Both the position numbers and the translations under genes were made by a program. The notes beneath the pieces were generated by a model that was given only the letters and a program-made list of their open reading frames with translations, was not told the origin of the DNA and ran no database searches. A stretch of 33,430 bases of DNA from Planctomycetota bacterium (GTDB lineage Bacteria > Planctomycetota > Planctomycetia > Pirellulales > Pirellulaceae): positions 1 to 33,430 of the forward strand of contig JAPLNJ010000591.1 of the NCBI GenBank assembly GCA_026692885.1, read 5' to 3'. The stretch's first letter is position 1, and each line of letters starts with the position of its first letter. Below are positions 24,501 to 32,301 of the stretch, piece after piece.

Positions 24501-25073
24501 GTGCCGGCCCAGGCCGTCGCCCCCGCGGAAGGGTATCGCAGCCCGGCGATCGAGCAGACGAACTTCCTGGTCGAGGCTTACTTCCGCACCGAGCCGGGAC
24601 ATACCGGCGGTGTCCTGCTGCAAAAGAAAGACCGCGCGGGCTATGCCCTGGCGGTCGACACTCGCGGCGGCCTGACGTTCCAGGTTGCCGGCGAGAGCGA
24701 ATTGGCCGACGTGCAAAGCACGGCCAAGCTGAACGACGGCGGCTGGCACCACGTGATCGCGGAGGCTGACCGCAAGGCCAAGAAACTGAGGCTGTACGTG
24801 GACGGGCGCCGCGACGCCGAGGCCCAGGGCGTCGGGCCGGTGTCGATCGCCAACCAGGCGGACCTGGTCGTGGGGGGCCGTCCCGACGGCGGACATCTGG
24901 CCGGAACGATCGAATTCATGCGTCTTGCCCTGGGGACCCTGGAGGATGCGAAGACGACCATCGAGGAGTTGCACGCGTGGGAGTTCTCCGGCCCGTTCCT
25001 AGAGGACTTCCTGGGCCGGCGTCCCCCCGGCCGCCGCGACGCAGGTGCCCTCCAGCATGTCGGAGAAAACTGA
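21546..25073 (+). CDS. Secreted right-handed beta-helix protein with C-terminal LamG domain
   Basis: The ATG at 21546 begins a signal peptide (FFISAGVFTILAMLGSVLSA, cleavage probably near residue 25); GGAG lies 11 bases upstream. The frame is open further upstream but without a start or leader of this kind. The 1175-residue protein has an N-terminal DYEAGHDANPGTRQQPW segment, which is typical of secreted parallel beta-helix enzymes, then helix rungs to about residue 800 (VKVLRNRLHEIGHRT, HAIEIEPAESVEVAGNVLD, RILIHHNKVVDSLLNNND). Residues about 850-1000 are beta-rich, and 1005-1150 form a concanavalin A/LamG-type domain (GGWHHVIAEADRKAKKLRLY, VDGRRD). Beta-helix enzymes of this type are polysaccharide lyases or glycosidases; I cannot assign the substrate or catalytic residues. 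It stands alone. Confidence 0.8.
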   Translation: MRHHRFFISAGVFTILAMLGSVLSASEPTPWPWQDPKARVLPTGDLDWQPQPFAYVAGDAVRYIDYEAGHDANPGTRQQPWQHHPWDKAAKGLTASAKGIDTYVFKRGIVYRGELVVRESGQPGHPIRLTSDPTWGGHHVPMVDEAVIVGSEHVSGWRHGAHPTMSEPDKVWNVDLDFAPRNVWMVRDDGSVVRIPLARTPNWQPSDPDDIKSEWFQFNNPDNRDVWGAKDKLGEVEYPMGYDTVNLTHDADYYKDAVIRCEYGWVMGTPYPSHVLRFDPVKHSLTFGGQWGGGIGAYHYPRHVRYYLEDKPQYLDDGKSGEFWFDKRGNGGRLYLRLPGDANPNGAHIEVAKRCNLIDSEGMSHVHISGLAMRFTNVWFDLTALPSKNVDVACIRLLGPGHDLVVANCTFEHVHLPIRFKAVGKDDVIDGVVIRDNLIQDTDHGAITLAEGGAWGAEQTPGRLLDVKVLRNRLHEIGHRTTRYGQGHAIEIEPAESVEVAGNVLDRLYGAGIFVFGGKQSYSRNDRPLTRILIHHNKVVDSLLNNNDWGGIETWQGGPTYVFDNISGNPGGYKRWSEMIHGTAGKKPDSARFGHAYYMDGGFKQYYFNNIAWGKSKDPFDRLGNTAAFQEIIGYSASVFNNTVYNFVNGSRRQVPAAGRNKYLGNVWQGIGHMVFRHADPKDLPADPNAADAKGNASDYSHASNAYVSNVFYDVPKMLAVFESSGRWHGTLEGFRRALALRGSIGDPGEVVAQPPLRDAAQHDFRPTAAAYGKGVRVFVPWGLYATVAEWDFYHAGNDPTLILDDHFHTASYFFGRDTYSKNPTYPLRTVNMADADFVQGPLEDWVRGSLQFNGKNQYAVLPQASLAGAPPQAKAPQIENKPHAKITFETPAGFAPDRPAEVKLRLYDIKPGMKIRLDLHWQRENGSFGGMNAWGGPEQTVSGEGPYVFKFTPQPKPDLAYYVVTAFTTPTGEWKDHVDLATWGVPAQAVAPAEGYRSPAIEQTNFLVEAYFRTEPGHTGGVLLQKKDRAGYALAVDTRGGLTFQVAGESELADVQSTAKLNDGGWHHVIAEADRKAKKLRLYVDGRRDAEAQGVGPVSIANQADLVVGGRPDGGHLAGTIEFMRLALGTLEDAKTTIEELHAWEFSGPFLEDFLGRRPPGRRDAGALQHVGEN

Positions 25074-25477
25074 AGCAAATCTCTTATCATGGGCAAGACC
25101 CTGCGGCGGGTATCCGGCGCGCACCGGAATCGGTCGTTTTTCGGCGCGTTTCATCTGGGCCGTGCGTTTGTTGGGAAGACGCGTCGGTCGATGTGACCGA
25201 CGCGCGCAACACCCTTCCCTCCGGGTACGCGAACACTCACGCCTATGGCGCGTCCGTCTCGCACAGTTCCAGCGATGTAGTCGGCATGCTCCAGATGGGT
25301 TGCCGCGCTCACCCGTAACCGCCGGCCTAGGCCGTCGTCAGTGACCGGCACGTCGAAACCACAGTGCGTCGGGACCACACAATCGCGCCCGCTAACCTCC
25401 AGTCAGACGGAGTATCAACGCCAATTGTCCAGCAGTCTGCTCGATCGTTGTTACGTCTGCCCCACCTGTCCTCCATC
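25074..25477. other. Intergenic gap, possible fragment on the minus strand
   Basis: A minus-strand frame at 25151-25378 (CGFDVPVTDDGLGRRLRVSA, HLEHADYIAGTVRDGRAIGV) has a protein-like composition but I do not recognise it and it lacks a ribosome binding site. No terminator for either flanking gene is evident. Confidence 0.3.
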
Positions 25478-26587
25478 TCAAGCCAAACGTCTCCGGAACA
25501 GCCACGCCGCAAGGGTGAGCGTTAGGCAAGCGATGATCGCCAACGGCCACAGTCTCTCACAAACGGCAGGAAATGGCATGTCCTTGAGCACCACCCCGTT
25601 GACAATCACAAGGAAGTACGCCAGGGGGTTCGATACATTGATGCTTTGTAGCCAATCTGGCATGTTCTCTCTCGGCGTCGCGAATCCAGAAAGAAGGATT
25701 ATCGGAACCATCACAAAGAAGACGCCGAGCAATGCCTGCTGCTGAGTCGCCGCCAAGCTGGAAATGAAGAGGCCGACGCCAACCACCGCCAGCAAGTTCG
25801 CTCCCATTCCCAAGTACAGTAGCCACGGTGTGCCGTGAAACGGAACGTGGAACACGGTCACCGCGAGGACGAGGACGAATGTTCCTTGCGCGACTCCGAT
25901 CATCATGGGCGGCACGGTCTTTCCCACCATGATCTCCAGCGGCTGAAGCGGTGACACCAACAACTGCTCAAATGTCCCCAACTCCCGTTCTCTGGCGACG
26001 GAAAGGCCAGTTAGGATCAGGGCCTCCAGTGTGGTTATGGTTCCGACCAGACAGAGAACCGTGAACCAGCGGTAGTCTTTGTTTGGATTGAACCACGACC
26101 GTGCGACAATCACGGGTTGCGCCTGCGACGCCCGTGTGGAAATACCGAGTTCCCGGGCATAGCCATCTACGATCTGATTGACATACCCGAGGACGATCTG
26201 AGCGGCATTGGTGCGACGACCGTCAAGGATCACCTGGACGCACCCTGATTCTCCCCGCCGAATGCTCCGTGAGAAATCGACAGGGATATGTACCACGAGC
26301 AAAGCTTCCTGTGCATCAAGGATGGGTGCAATCTGCTGAACACCGTCAAGGTACGAAAAGTGTGACAATGTACTCGATGCTCGCAGTCTTTGCACAAGTT
26401 GGTAGCTCTCGTGCCCATTGTCCTGGTTGAGAACCGCCACGGAGACGTTCGTGACCTCCATGGTTGCGGCGAAGGAGAAGATAATCGTCTCCATGATCGT
26501 CGGTGCGATCAGGACCACTCGGCTCTTTTTGTCTCGCCAGCTAACCTGAAGCTCCTTCAGGATCAGCGCCAGAATGCGTCCCAGCAT
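25478..26587 (-). CDS. ABC-2 type permease, YbhR-like
   Basis: The 369-residue protein has one N-terminal membrane segment (VVLIAPTIMETIIFSFAATM), a large periplasmic loop (about 50-175) and five C-terminal membrane segments including ELGTFEQLLVSPLQPLEIMV, the typical coupling region with E-x-G-T-x-E-x-L. This is the ABC-2/YbhS-YbhR/YhhJ topology. The ATG at 26587 lies three bases after the stop of the first permease. It pairs with that permease to form the transmembrane channel of a drug or metabolite exporter energised by the fused ATPase. It is the last gene of the operon. Confidence 0.9.
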   Translation of the reverse strand: MLGRILALILKELQVSWRDKKSRVVLIAPTIMETIIFSFAATMEVTNVSVAVLNQDNGHESYQLVQRLRASSTLSHFSYLDGVQQIAPILDAQEALLVVHIPVDFSRSIRRGESGCVQVILDGRRTNAAQIVLGYVNQIVDGYARELGISTRASQAQPVIVARSWFNPNKDYRWFTVLCLVGTITTLEALILTGLSVARERELGTFEQLLVSPLQPLEIMVGKTVPPMMIGVAQGTFVLVLAVTVFHVPFHGTPWLLYLGMGANLLAVVGVGLFISSLAATQQQALLGVFFVMVPIILLSGFATPRENMPDWLQSINVSNPLAYFLVIVNGVVLKDMPFPAVCERLWPLAIIACLTLTLAAWLFRRRLA

Positions 26588-26590
26588 GAG

Positions 26591-27736
26591 CTACTCCAGT
26601 CTTTTCACTGTTTTCCGCGCCGTAAGGGTCAGAAAGAATGCCGCGATGGCCAGCATTGCCAGGATGCTCGTGGCGAGGGTTTTCGGGACGTCACCAACCA
26701 GGAGCGTGCTTCGCAGGGCCGACACCAGGTAACGGGCAGGCAGGACTCGTGCGATCAACCGAAGCGGCAGAGGCATGCTGCTGATCTCAAACAGAAATCC
26801 CGACAGAAACATCGCTGGCAGAAACGCCGAGATTACAGCGCCCTGGGCGGCAAGGAACTGGTTCTTCGCTACGGTGGAGATCAGTAGTCCCTGCCCCAAG
26901 GCGGCCAACAGAAAGGCTGCCGACACCGCGCAAATCGCGACAAATGACCCACGCAAGGGCAGTCCAAACAATACTCGCGACGTCGCCACTGCCAGCAGCA
27001 TCGACCCCATCCCGAGCGCGAAGTAGGGGATCAGCTTTCCCAACAGGATTTCCAGAGGCTCGGCGGGGGTCGCCATGAGCGCCTCCATGGTGCCGCGCTC
27101 CCATTCCCGCGCGACCACCAGCGAGGTGAGGAGAGAGCCGATGATGGCCATAATCAGCGCCAGTGTGCCCGGGAGCAAAGAACTCCGGCTGTTCAGCTCG
27201 GGGTTGTACCAGAATCGCGGCTCAACTCGAATTAGAGCTTGTGGGTTGACCGCCTTGTCGAACCCTTGCTGAACGAGCCAACTGGAAAATGCTCCCGCGG
27301 CATAGTTCTCCACGAAAGTGGCCGTGTTCGGCTGGGTGCCGTCCGAGATCACCTGCAACGGTGCGGTTTCACCTCGCAACAGGCGGTGGGAAAAGTCGCT
27401 GGGGATGACGACAATCCCGCGAAGATGATCGGCGACCAGCAACTTCTCGGCGACGCGACGGTCGCCACACTGCTGCACATCGAAATAGGAGGAATTGGCA
27501 AAAGCGTCTGCCAGGCTGCGAGCGTCCCGACTGGGGTCGTCGACGATCAGGCCGATCTTCACACGCGTCGCGTCCAGGGATAGGCCATACCCGAAAAGAA
27601 ACAGCAGGAGCAGCGGCAAAACGAAGGCGATCAGAATACTGCTCGGGTCTCGCACGATTTGATAGGATTCCTTGACGATCAGGGCCTTGGTACGTCGAAG
27701 GCTGTCCCGAAGACGCGAGTGAGAGACGGCTTTCAT
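26591..27736 (-). CDS. ABC-2 type permease, YbhS-like
   Basis: The 381-residue protein has a cytoplasmic N-terminus with VKESYQIVRDPSSILIAFVL, a first membrane segment (LPLLLLFLFGYGLSL), a periplasmic loop to about 185 and five further membrane segments; REWERGTMEALMATPAEPLE is the conserved coupling helix. The ATG at 27736 overlaps the stop of the ATPase gene (ATGA), so translation is coupled. Together with the second permease it forms the channel of the exporter. The family is known from E. coli YbhS and homologues that export drugs and cations. Confidence 0.9.
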   Translation of the reverse strand: MKAVSHSRLRDSLRRTKALIVKESYQIVRDPSSILIAFVLPLLLLFLFGYGLSLDATRVKIGLIVDDPSRDARSLADAFANSSYFDVQQCGDRRVAEKLLVADHLRGIVVIPSDFSHRLLRGETAPLQVISDGTQPNTATFVENYAAGAFSSWLVQQGFDKAVNPQALIRVEPRFWYNPELNSRSSLLPGTLALIMAIIGSLLTSLVVAREWERGTMEALMATPAEPLEILLGKLIPYFALGMGSMLLAVATSRVLFGLPLRGSFVAICAVSAAFLLAALGQGLLISTVAKNQFLAAQGAVISAFLPAMFLSGFLFEISSMPLPLRLIARVLPARYLVSALRSTLLVGDVPKTLATSILAMLAIAAFFLTLTARKTVKRLE

Positions 27737-29472
27737 GGTGCGTTCGTCCCCTCCGCGTCGAAGCGTTCAATCAACGCGATGAAGGCATCTTCCAAAGTCG
27801 GATCGGGCAGGGTTTCTGATTGGACACTTGTCTTCAAGTCGTCCGGAGCGCCGGAAGCTATCATTCGCCCGCGATAGACAAGGCCGATCTCGTCACAGTA
27901 TTCGGCTTCATCCATGAAGTGGGTCGTCACGACGATGGTGACGCCTTTCTCCACCATCCCGTTGATATGCGTCCAGAATTCTCGCCGGGTAATCGGATCG
28001 ACGCCGGAAGTCGGCTCGTCGAGAAACAGGACGGCTGGACTGTGCATTACCGCGCAGGCCAAGGCAAGTCGCTGTTTGAAGCCAAGGGGAATACCTTCGG
28101 TCGTAGCGTTGACATGGCTGCGCAGCCCAAACGTGTTGATCATTCGTTCGAGCGAATCACGCTGTTGTCGTCCCCGAAGCCCGTACACGCCGGAGAAGAA
28201 CTCCAGGTTTTGGTGGACACTCAGGGCGCCGTACAGGGAGAATTTCTGGGCCATGTACCCAATTCTCGCCCGCGCCTTGCTGGGGGAATGCTGTAAATCC
28301 AGTCCTGCAACGCGAGCCGATCCGGACGTGGGTTTGAGGAGGCCACACAACATTTTGAAGGTCGTCGATTTGCCTGCCCCGTTCGGTCCGAGAAGTCCGA
28401 AGATCCTTCCGCGTCCAATGGAGAAAGTAATATCTTGTGCCGCCGTGAAGTCACCGAACCGCCTTGTCAGATGATCGGCCTCGACAGTCGCCGCGCCGTC
28501 GTCGGGAATGACGCTCATCTCCTTGGCGAGTGTCGAATCGCCCCCCGGCGCACCACCGAGGATGTCGACGAAGGCGTCCTCAAATCGCGGCTCAACGGGA
28601 ACCGCCGTCGCGTTGGTTCCTGCCTGCAATTCGTCCCGGTTAGGAATACGTGCCTCGTTTCGTAGCGTGAGACGGATATTTCTGCCTTGAATCACTCCAT
28701 CGAGCACGCCATCCTGGCAGAGCATGTGGCTCAGCACTTGGCGGAGCCTGTGGCTAATATGCTGAATCTGGAAGGTCCTCCCCCGGACGCGATCGGTGAG
28801 GCCTCGGGGTGTTCCCGCATACAGGAGTTTCCCAGAGTTCACCAACAGCACGTCGTCGCATCGTTCTGCCTCGTCCAAATAGGCCGTGCTCCAGACGACT
28901 CCCATGTTCTCGTTCACGAGTTCATGCACCATGCGCCAAAGCTCGCGGCGCGAAATCGGATCGACGCCCACCCCGGGTTCGTCCAGGAGGAGTAGCCGCG
29001 GCTTGGCAAGAAGCGTACAGGCCAACCCCAGCTTCTGCTTCATGCCGCCAGACAGTCTGCCTGCCAGCCGCGATTGGAAGCGGGCCAAGTCCGTAAACGC
29101 CAATAGCCGCTCGAAGATCCGCTGACGTTCCTCGCCCACGACGCCGCGCAGGTCGGCATGCAGGCATAGGTTCTCGATAACGGACAGATCTTCATAAAGA
29201 CCGAAACGTTGCGGCATGTAGCCGATCTGCGAGTGAATGACGTTGGCCTCGGAAACAGGATTACATCCGCACACGCTGAGTTCGCCCTGATCTGGCACCA
29301 ACAGCCCAGCCATAATGCGCAGCAACGTCGTTTTCCCCGCGCCGTCAGGCCCCACCAACCCTGTCACCTGGCCTGCCAAAACACGAGCGGTCACGTCCAT
29401 CAGGGCGGGCTCACTCGCGCCACGAAACCGCTTGGTAATCCCGTGGAGTTCGGCCAGTAGTCTGGCAGCCAT
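27733..29472 (-). CDS. Fused double ABC ATPase, YbhF-like
   Basis: From the ATG at 29472 the protein has 579 residues; a GTG at 29487 is possible but has no better ribosome binding site. Two nucleotide-binding domains are present. The first has Walker A GPDGAGKTT (41-49), signature LSGGMKQ (140-146), Walker B LLLLDEP (160-166), but STAYLDEA in place of the H-loop His. The second has Walker A GPNGAGKST (362-370), Walker B LFLDEP (482-487), an intact THFMDEAE H-loop, but PLGFKQ (462-467) instead of LSGGQ. This asymmetry is typical of YbhF proteins. It powers the export channel formed by the two permeases downstream. Confidence 0.92.
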   Translation of the reverse strand: MAARLLAELHGITKRFRGASEPALMDVTARVLAGQVTGLVGPDGAGKTTLLRIMAGLLVPDQGELSVCGCNPVSEANVIHSQIGYMPQRFGLYEDLSVIENLCLHADLRGVVGEERQRIFERLLAFTDLARFQSRLAGRLSGGMKQKLGLACTLLAKPRLLLLDEPGVGVDPISRRELWRMVHELVNENMGVVWSTAYLDEAERCDDVLLVNSGKLLYAGTPRGLTDRVRGRTFQIQHISHRLRQVLSHMLCQDGVLDGVIQGRNIRLTLRNEARIPNRDELQAGTNATAVPVEPRFEDAFVDILGGAPGGDSTLAKEMSVIPDDGAATVEADHLTRRFGDFTAAQDITFSIGRGRIFGLLGPNGAGKSTTFKMLCGLLKPTSGSARVAGLDLQHSPSKARARIGYMAQKFSLYGALSVHQNLEFFSGVYGLRGRQQRDSLERMINTFGLRSHVNATTEGIPLGFKQRLALACAVMHSPAVLFLDEPTSGVDPITRREFWTHINGMVEKGVTIVVTTHFMDEAEYCDEIGLVYRGRMIASGAPDDLKTSVQSETLPDPTLEDAFIALIERFDAEGTNAP

Positions 29473-29489
29473 TGGGTGCCTACCCACCG

Positions 29490-30668
29490 CTATTGCGGGA
29501 AAAAAGCCCGATCCAGGTGAAATGTCTCTTCCATTCTCTCCTTGAACGTCCGCGGCCTCTTTCCGGGGAGCTCGACCAAGACGGTGACTGGCATCCCCTG
29601 ACGAAGGCCGCCGTCGGGATCGTCAACGACGACCCTGAGCCGATAGACCAAGGCGGTTCGGAGTTCGCGGGTCTCGACCGTCTTGGGCGTGAACTCGGCG
29701 GTCGGTGAGACGAACCCAATCCGTCCAGGGTACTCGCGTCCCGCGACCGCATCGGTCGTCACTGCGACCATCATCCCCGGTTGGATAAGTCCCAAGTCGG
29801 GCTCGCTGACGTAGGTACGCACCCAGACTGGGGATACGAGGGTCAGACTAAACACGGTTTCACCAGGGCTGACGACGGCGCCTTTCTCACGAGTCCTTGT
29901 GAGAACCACCGCGTCGCTGAGTGCCAGGAGGCGGCTGTCATCCACGGCTCGCTCGGCGGCGACCACCTGGGCTTGCGTAGCGTCAAGGAATGCCCGCGCC
30001 GCCGCAATATCCTCGAGTCGCGAACCTGCCTCGAAGAGTCTCCGGGATGCGGTCGCGAACCGGAGTCTGGCCTTGGCCTCTAATGCGGCCGACTTGCGAA
30101 GACCAAGCTCCTCGGCCGACATCGCGCCTTTGGGTTGGAGTATCTCGGCTCTGCGCAAATCGTCTTCTACCTTTGACAGCGTTGCCTGCCGCTCGGCCTC
30201 CTGGGCCTGAGCCTGTTCGATTTCCTCCGGACGTGAACCATTTTCCAGTCGCTTGAGAGTTGCCGCTGCTTGGTCCCGCTGTGCCTTGGTGCGTTGGAGA
30301 TCATCCTCGAAGTAGCGTTGGTCGAGAGTCGCCAGGACCTGTCCTGCCTCGACCTTGTCGCCTTCGTCCACGAGCAGGTCGGTGATTCGCCCTCCCACCT
30401 TGAACGACAGGTTGACTTGTCGGACATCAACGTTGCCTTGGAGACTTAGCTCGGCCGGAGCCTCAGTCGCGGTCTGATCCCACCGCCAGCCGGCAAACCC
30501 GACGACAGCACTCACCATCGCGAGAGGGACCAGAACTCGCTGCCACCGTGGCCGAGGTCTTGACTTCGGTCGCTCGAGCGGCTTTGGGGGTGAGCGTCTG
30601 CCACGGCCGCCCTGTTCGTTGCATTCCACGCAGGGTTCCGCGCAGGGCGCAGAATTTATCGCCGTCAT
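29490..30668 (-). CDS. HlyD/YbhG-family membrane fusion protein
   Basis: The 392-residue protein has a proline- and arginine-rich cytoplasmic N-terminus, one membrane segment (VLVPLAMVSAVVGFAGW, 45-61), a biotinyl-lipoyl-like half motif (GNVDVRQVNLSFKVGGRI, LVDEGDKVEAGQVLATLD), a long alpha-helical hairpin (about 125-245, with DQAAATLKRLENGSRPEEIE) and the second lipoyl half and barrel (VVSPGETVFSLTLVSPVWVR). It links the inner-membrane exporter to the periplasm or an outer-membrane channel. The ATG at 30668 overlaps the stop of the small upstream gene. Decayed copies of parts of this gene lie at 31740-31812 and 32041-32196. Confidence 0.9.
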   Translation of the reverse strand: MTAINSAPCAEPCVECNEQGGRGRRSPPKPLERPKSRPRPRWQRVLVPLAMVSAVVGFAGWRWDQTATEAPAELSLQGNVDVRQVNLSFKVGGRITDLLVDEGDKVEAGQVLATLDQRYFEDDLQRTKAQRDQAAATLKRLENGSRPEEIEQAQAQEAERQATLSKVEDDLRRAEILQPKGAMSAEELGLRKSAALEAKARLRFATASRRLFEAGSRLEDIAAARAFLDATQAQVVAAERAVDDSRLLALSDAVVLTRTREKGAVVSPGETVFSLTLVSPVWVRTYVSEPDLGLIQPGMMVAVTTDAVAGREYPGRIGFVSPTAEFTPKTVETRELRTALVYRLRVVVDDPDGGLRQGMPVTVLVELPGKRPRTFKERMEETFHLDRAFFPQ

Positions 30669-30964
30669 TCGTTACCTCCGTGGACCCTCGGCGACTGCTT
30701 GGACCTTTCACCAGTGCTCTGATCCTGCACCTTTGTTACCATGACCTTGTGACCCGAACCCGGGCCGTTGAGTTCCGATGCGTCCGAGTCCGGGAGAATC
30801 TGTGAACTCGGCGCACGCTGAAGGACCTCGGCGCCAAACGACGGCCACTGTCCCGTGAACATCATCGCACAGACCGCCGGCAACAGAATACGACGTTGGA
30901 CGTGATCGTGATGGCTCGGGTTGGTCCCCTCACTTCTGCGTTCGGACTTGTATTGATTGTCCAT
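30665..30964 (-). CDS. Small exported protein between the FHA and adaptor genes
   Basis: From the ATG at 30964 there are 99 residues (an ATG at 30973 would add three). After a polar start (DNQYKSERRSEG) comes a basic-hydrophobic stretch RRILLPAVCAMMFTGQWPSF followed by GAEV, which looks like a signal peptide, then a polar tail without recognisable domain. The stop overlaps the adaptor start by four bases and the start lies just after the FHA gene, so it is part of the operon. In many related operons an outer-membrane TolC-type gene occupies this place; this may be the truncated start of one, but I cannot prove it. Confidence 0.5.
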   Translation of the reverse strand: MDNQYKSERRSEGTNPSHHDHVQRRILLPAVCAMMFTGQWPSFGAEVLQRAPSSQILPDSDASELNGPGSGHKVMVTKVQDQSTGERSKQSPRVHGGNE

Positions 30965-30988
30965 CGCCGCCATGCTCCGTTTGTCGTT

Positions 30989-31714
30989 TCATGCGGACCA
31001 CCGCCGCTCAAAAAACCGCTTCAGGGCGAGTGCGGCAGCTTGGCCGGAATCCTTGGAAGCCTTTTCAGGTCGAGGCGGCAACTTGCCGATGACTGGCGAT
31101 CCTTGATTCAGGCTTTCAGTTCGCCGTCGCGTCTTCGCTGACGAGGGATTATTGGAGCCCGCGGAGGCTTCGGGGCGCCATCTCTCTTCCATACGCAGGT
31201 CGCTGGCCTGCTCCAGTTCCACCTGAACAGTCTCTTCCCGTTTCAGCTGGTGAGTGTCGGGGGAGCTCAGCCGCTTCAGCCGCGCCAGTTCGTCCGCTTC
31301 ATCGAGCCACTCCGCGACCGTGCTAGCATCTCCAGGCCCGGACGTGTGGTCATGGCCCCTCGTCCCCTGTGTGGTCTCAGTGACGGCGGCGAGCGGTGGG
31401 CGGCTCCCACCAGCCACCGCGTCGTCGATGTGGATCTCGAAGACCAGCAGACCGATTTGCAGCCTGTCCCCGCACTGCAATTCACAGTCCTCCGCAACCT
31501 GTCGACCGTTGACGAACGTCCCGTTGCGGCTATTGAGATCTCGCACGAAAACCTTGCCAGCCCGAACAGACACTAGGCAGTGGTGCCGGCTGATCGCTTC
31601 GCTCTTTGGTTGCAGGTCGCAATCCTGGCTGCGGCCAATGCGGAATTGCAGACCTGGAATCCTCAACACCATGCCCGCTTTAAGGCCCTGCAAAACCCTT
31701 AGTTTGACATTCAT
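30989..31714 (-). CDS. FHA-domain protein, first gene of the efflux operon
   Basis: The 241-residue protein has an N-terminal forkhead-associated domain (about 5-95): GRSQDCDL with Gly27-Arg28, ISRHH (41-45) and NSRNGTFVNG (61-70) supply the phosphothreonine-binding residues. The remaining ~145 residues are polar and probably disordered, with TAEWLDEADELARL-type and Ser/Arg-rich pieces. The ATG at 31714 has GAGG eight bases upstream. Its position at the head of the ABC exporter operon suggests that a Ser/Thr kinase signal controls the exporter; in mycobacteria an FHA domain is fused to an ABC transporter (Rv1747). That link is inference by analogy. Confidence 0.85.
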   Translation of the reverse strand: MNVKLRVLQGLKAGMVLRIPGLQFRIGRSQDCDLQPKSEAISRHHCLVSVRAGKVFVRDLNSRNGTFVNGRQVAEDCELQCGDRLQIGLLVFEIHIDDAVAGGSRPPLAAVTETTQGTRGHDHTSGPGDASTVAEWLDEADELARLKRLSSPDTHQLKREETVQVELEQASDLRMEERWRPEASAGSNNPSSAKTRRRTESLNQGSPVIGKLPPRPEKASKDSGQAAALALKRFFERRWSA

Positions 31715-31739
31715 AGACAGCGCCTCACGTTAATGGCTG

Positions 31740-31812
31740 CTGTTCGATCGCCTCTGGACGCGGATCAGTTTCCAGTCGCTTGTGGTTTGCCGCCGCTTGG
31801 TCCCGCTGCACA
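31740..31812 (-). pseudogene. Decayed fragment of a second adaptor (HlyD-like) gene, copy B
   Basis: Bases 31740-31812 align with 30214-30286 of the intact adaptor gene, for example TTTCCAGTCGCTTG and CGCTTGGTCCCGCTG, at roughly 80 percent by eye. Reading the minus strand gives QRDQAAA and KRLE-x-x-PRPE-x-IEQ, the helical hairpin of the adaptor. There is no frame or start. It lies on the FHA side of the operator pair at 31865-31939. Confidence 0.65.
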
Positions 31813-31864
31813 GGACTCAGCAGTCGTCCCGATCCTCACCACCCCGTAGGTCAAAAAAGGTGAA

Positions 31865-31939
31865 ACTAAACGGTTTAGTATCATCTAGGCATATTATCGT
31901 CATGCTGAGCAGCAGTCAATACAAACCGAACCGTTTAGT
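31865..31939. promoter_or_regulatory. Operator pair 1 (two TetR-type palindromes, centres 60 bp apart)
   Basis: ACTAAACGGTTTAGT (31865-31879) is a perfect 15-bp palindrome around a central G. ACCGAACCGTTTAGT (31925-31939) is its inverted, diverged copy. The centres (31872 and 31932) are 60 bp apart. They lie about 150-225 bp upstream of the FHA start and are the best candidates for sites by which the neighbouring TetR protein controls the efflux operon. Confidence 0.7.
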
Positions 31940-32040
31940 TCAGAAGATCCGGTCTGGGGCAAGGACGCGGAACTCTCTCCAAGCGTCGACAGCCGTACCA
32001 ACGTGCGTGCAGCCGGACGAGACAAGCCGCGGGCGACGCT

Positions 32041-32196
32041 TTGGCTCTGTCATTCAGGACTCGTTCGGCGGCGAACACCTGGGCTGGCGTAGTGTCAAGT
32101 AATTCCAGCGCGGCTGCGATAAGCGAGGCTCGCGGCCGACCTGTTCGTGGATTTCAAGGAGGTTTCTGCGAAGAGCACAGAGTTGATTGCCGTCAT
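32041..32196 (-). pseudogene. Decayed fragment of a second adaptor (HlyD-like) gene, copy A
   Basis: Bases 32140-32196 align with the 5' end of the adaptor gene (30612-30668), including TTGCCGTCATTCG at the start codon (ATG at 32196). Bases 32051-32125 align with an internal part (29936-30010), for example TCGGCGGCGAACACCTGGGC. The segment between them, about 600 bases in the intact gene, is missing. The start codon lies about 30 bases downstream of an operator at 32227-32241. Confidence 0.65.
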
Positions 32197-32226
32197 TCGG
32201 CACCCCCATGTTCCCAAGACAAATGG

Positions 32227-32301
32227 ACTAAACGGTTTAGGTTTGATCTTCCATCATGTCGGCGATTCTTGCTATAGTCAATAGAAATAGAACCGTTCAG
32301 T
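32227..32301. promoter_or_regulatory. Operator pair 2 (two TetR-type palindromes, centres 60 bp apart)
   Basis: ACTAAACGGTTTAGG (32227-32241) and ATAGAACCGTTCAGT (32287-32301) repeat the architecture of pair 1, with centres at 32234 and 32294. Both pairs also share TCAATA before the second site (31917-31922 and 32278-32283). Pair 2 ends 29 bases before the TetR start, as expected for autoregulation, and flanks the start of the decayed adaptor copy. Confidence 0.75.
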
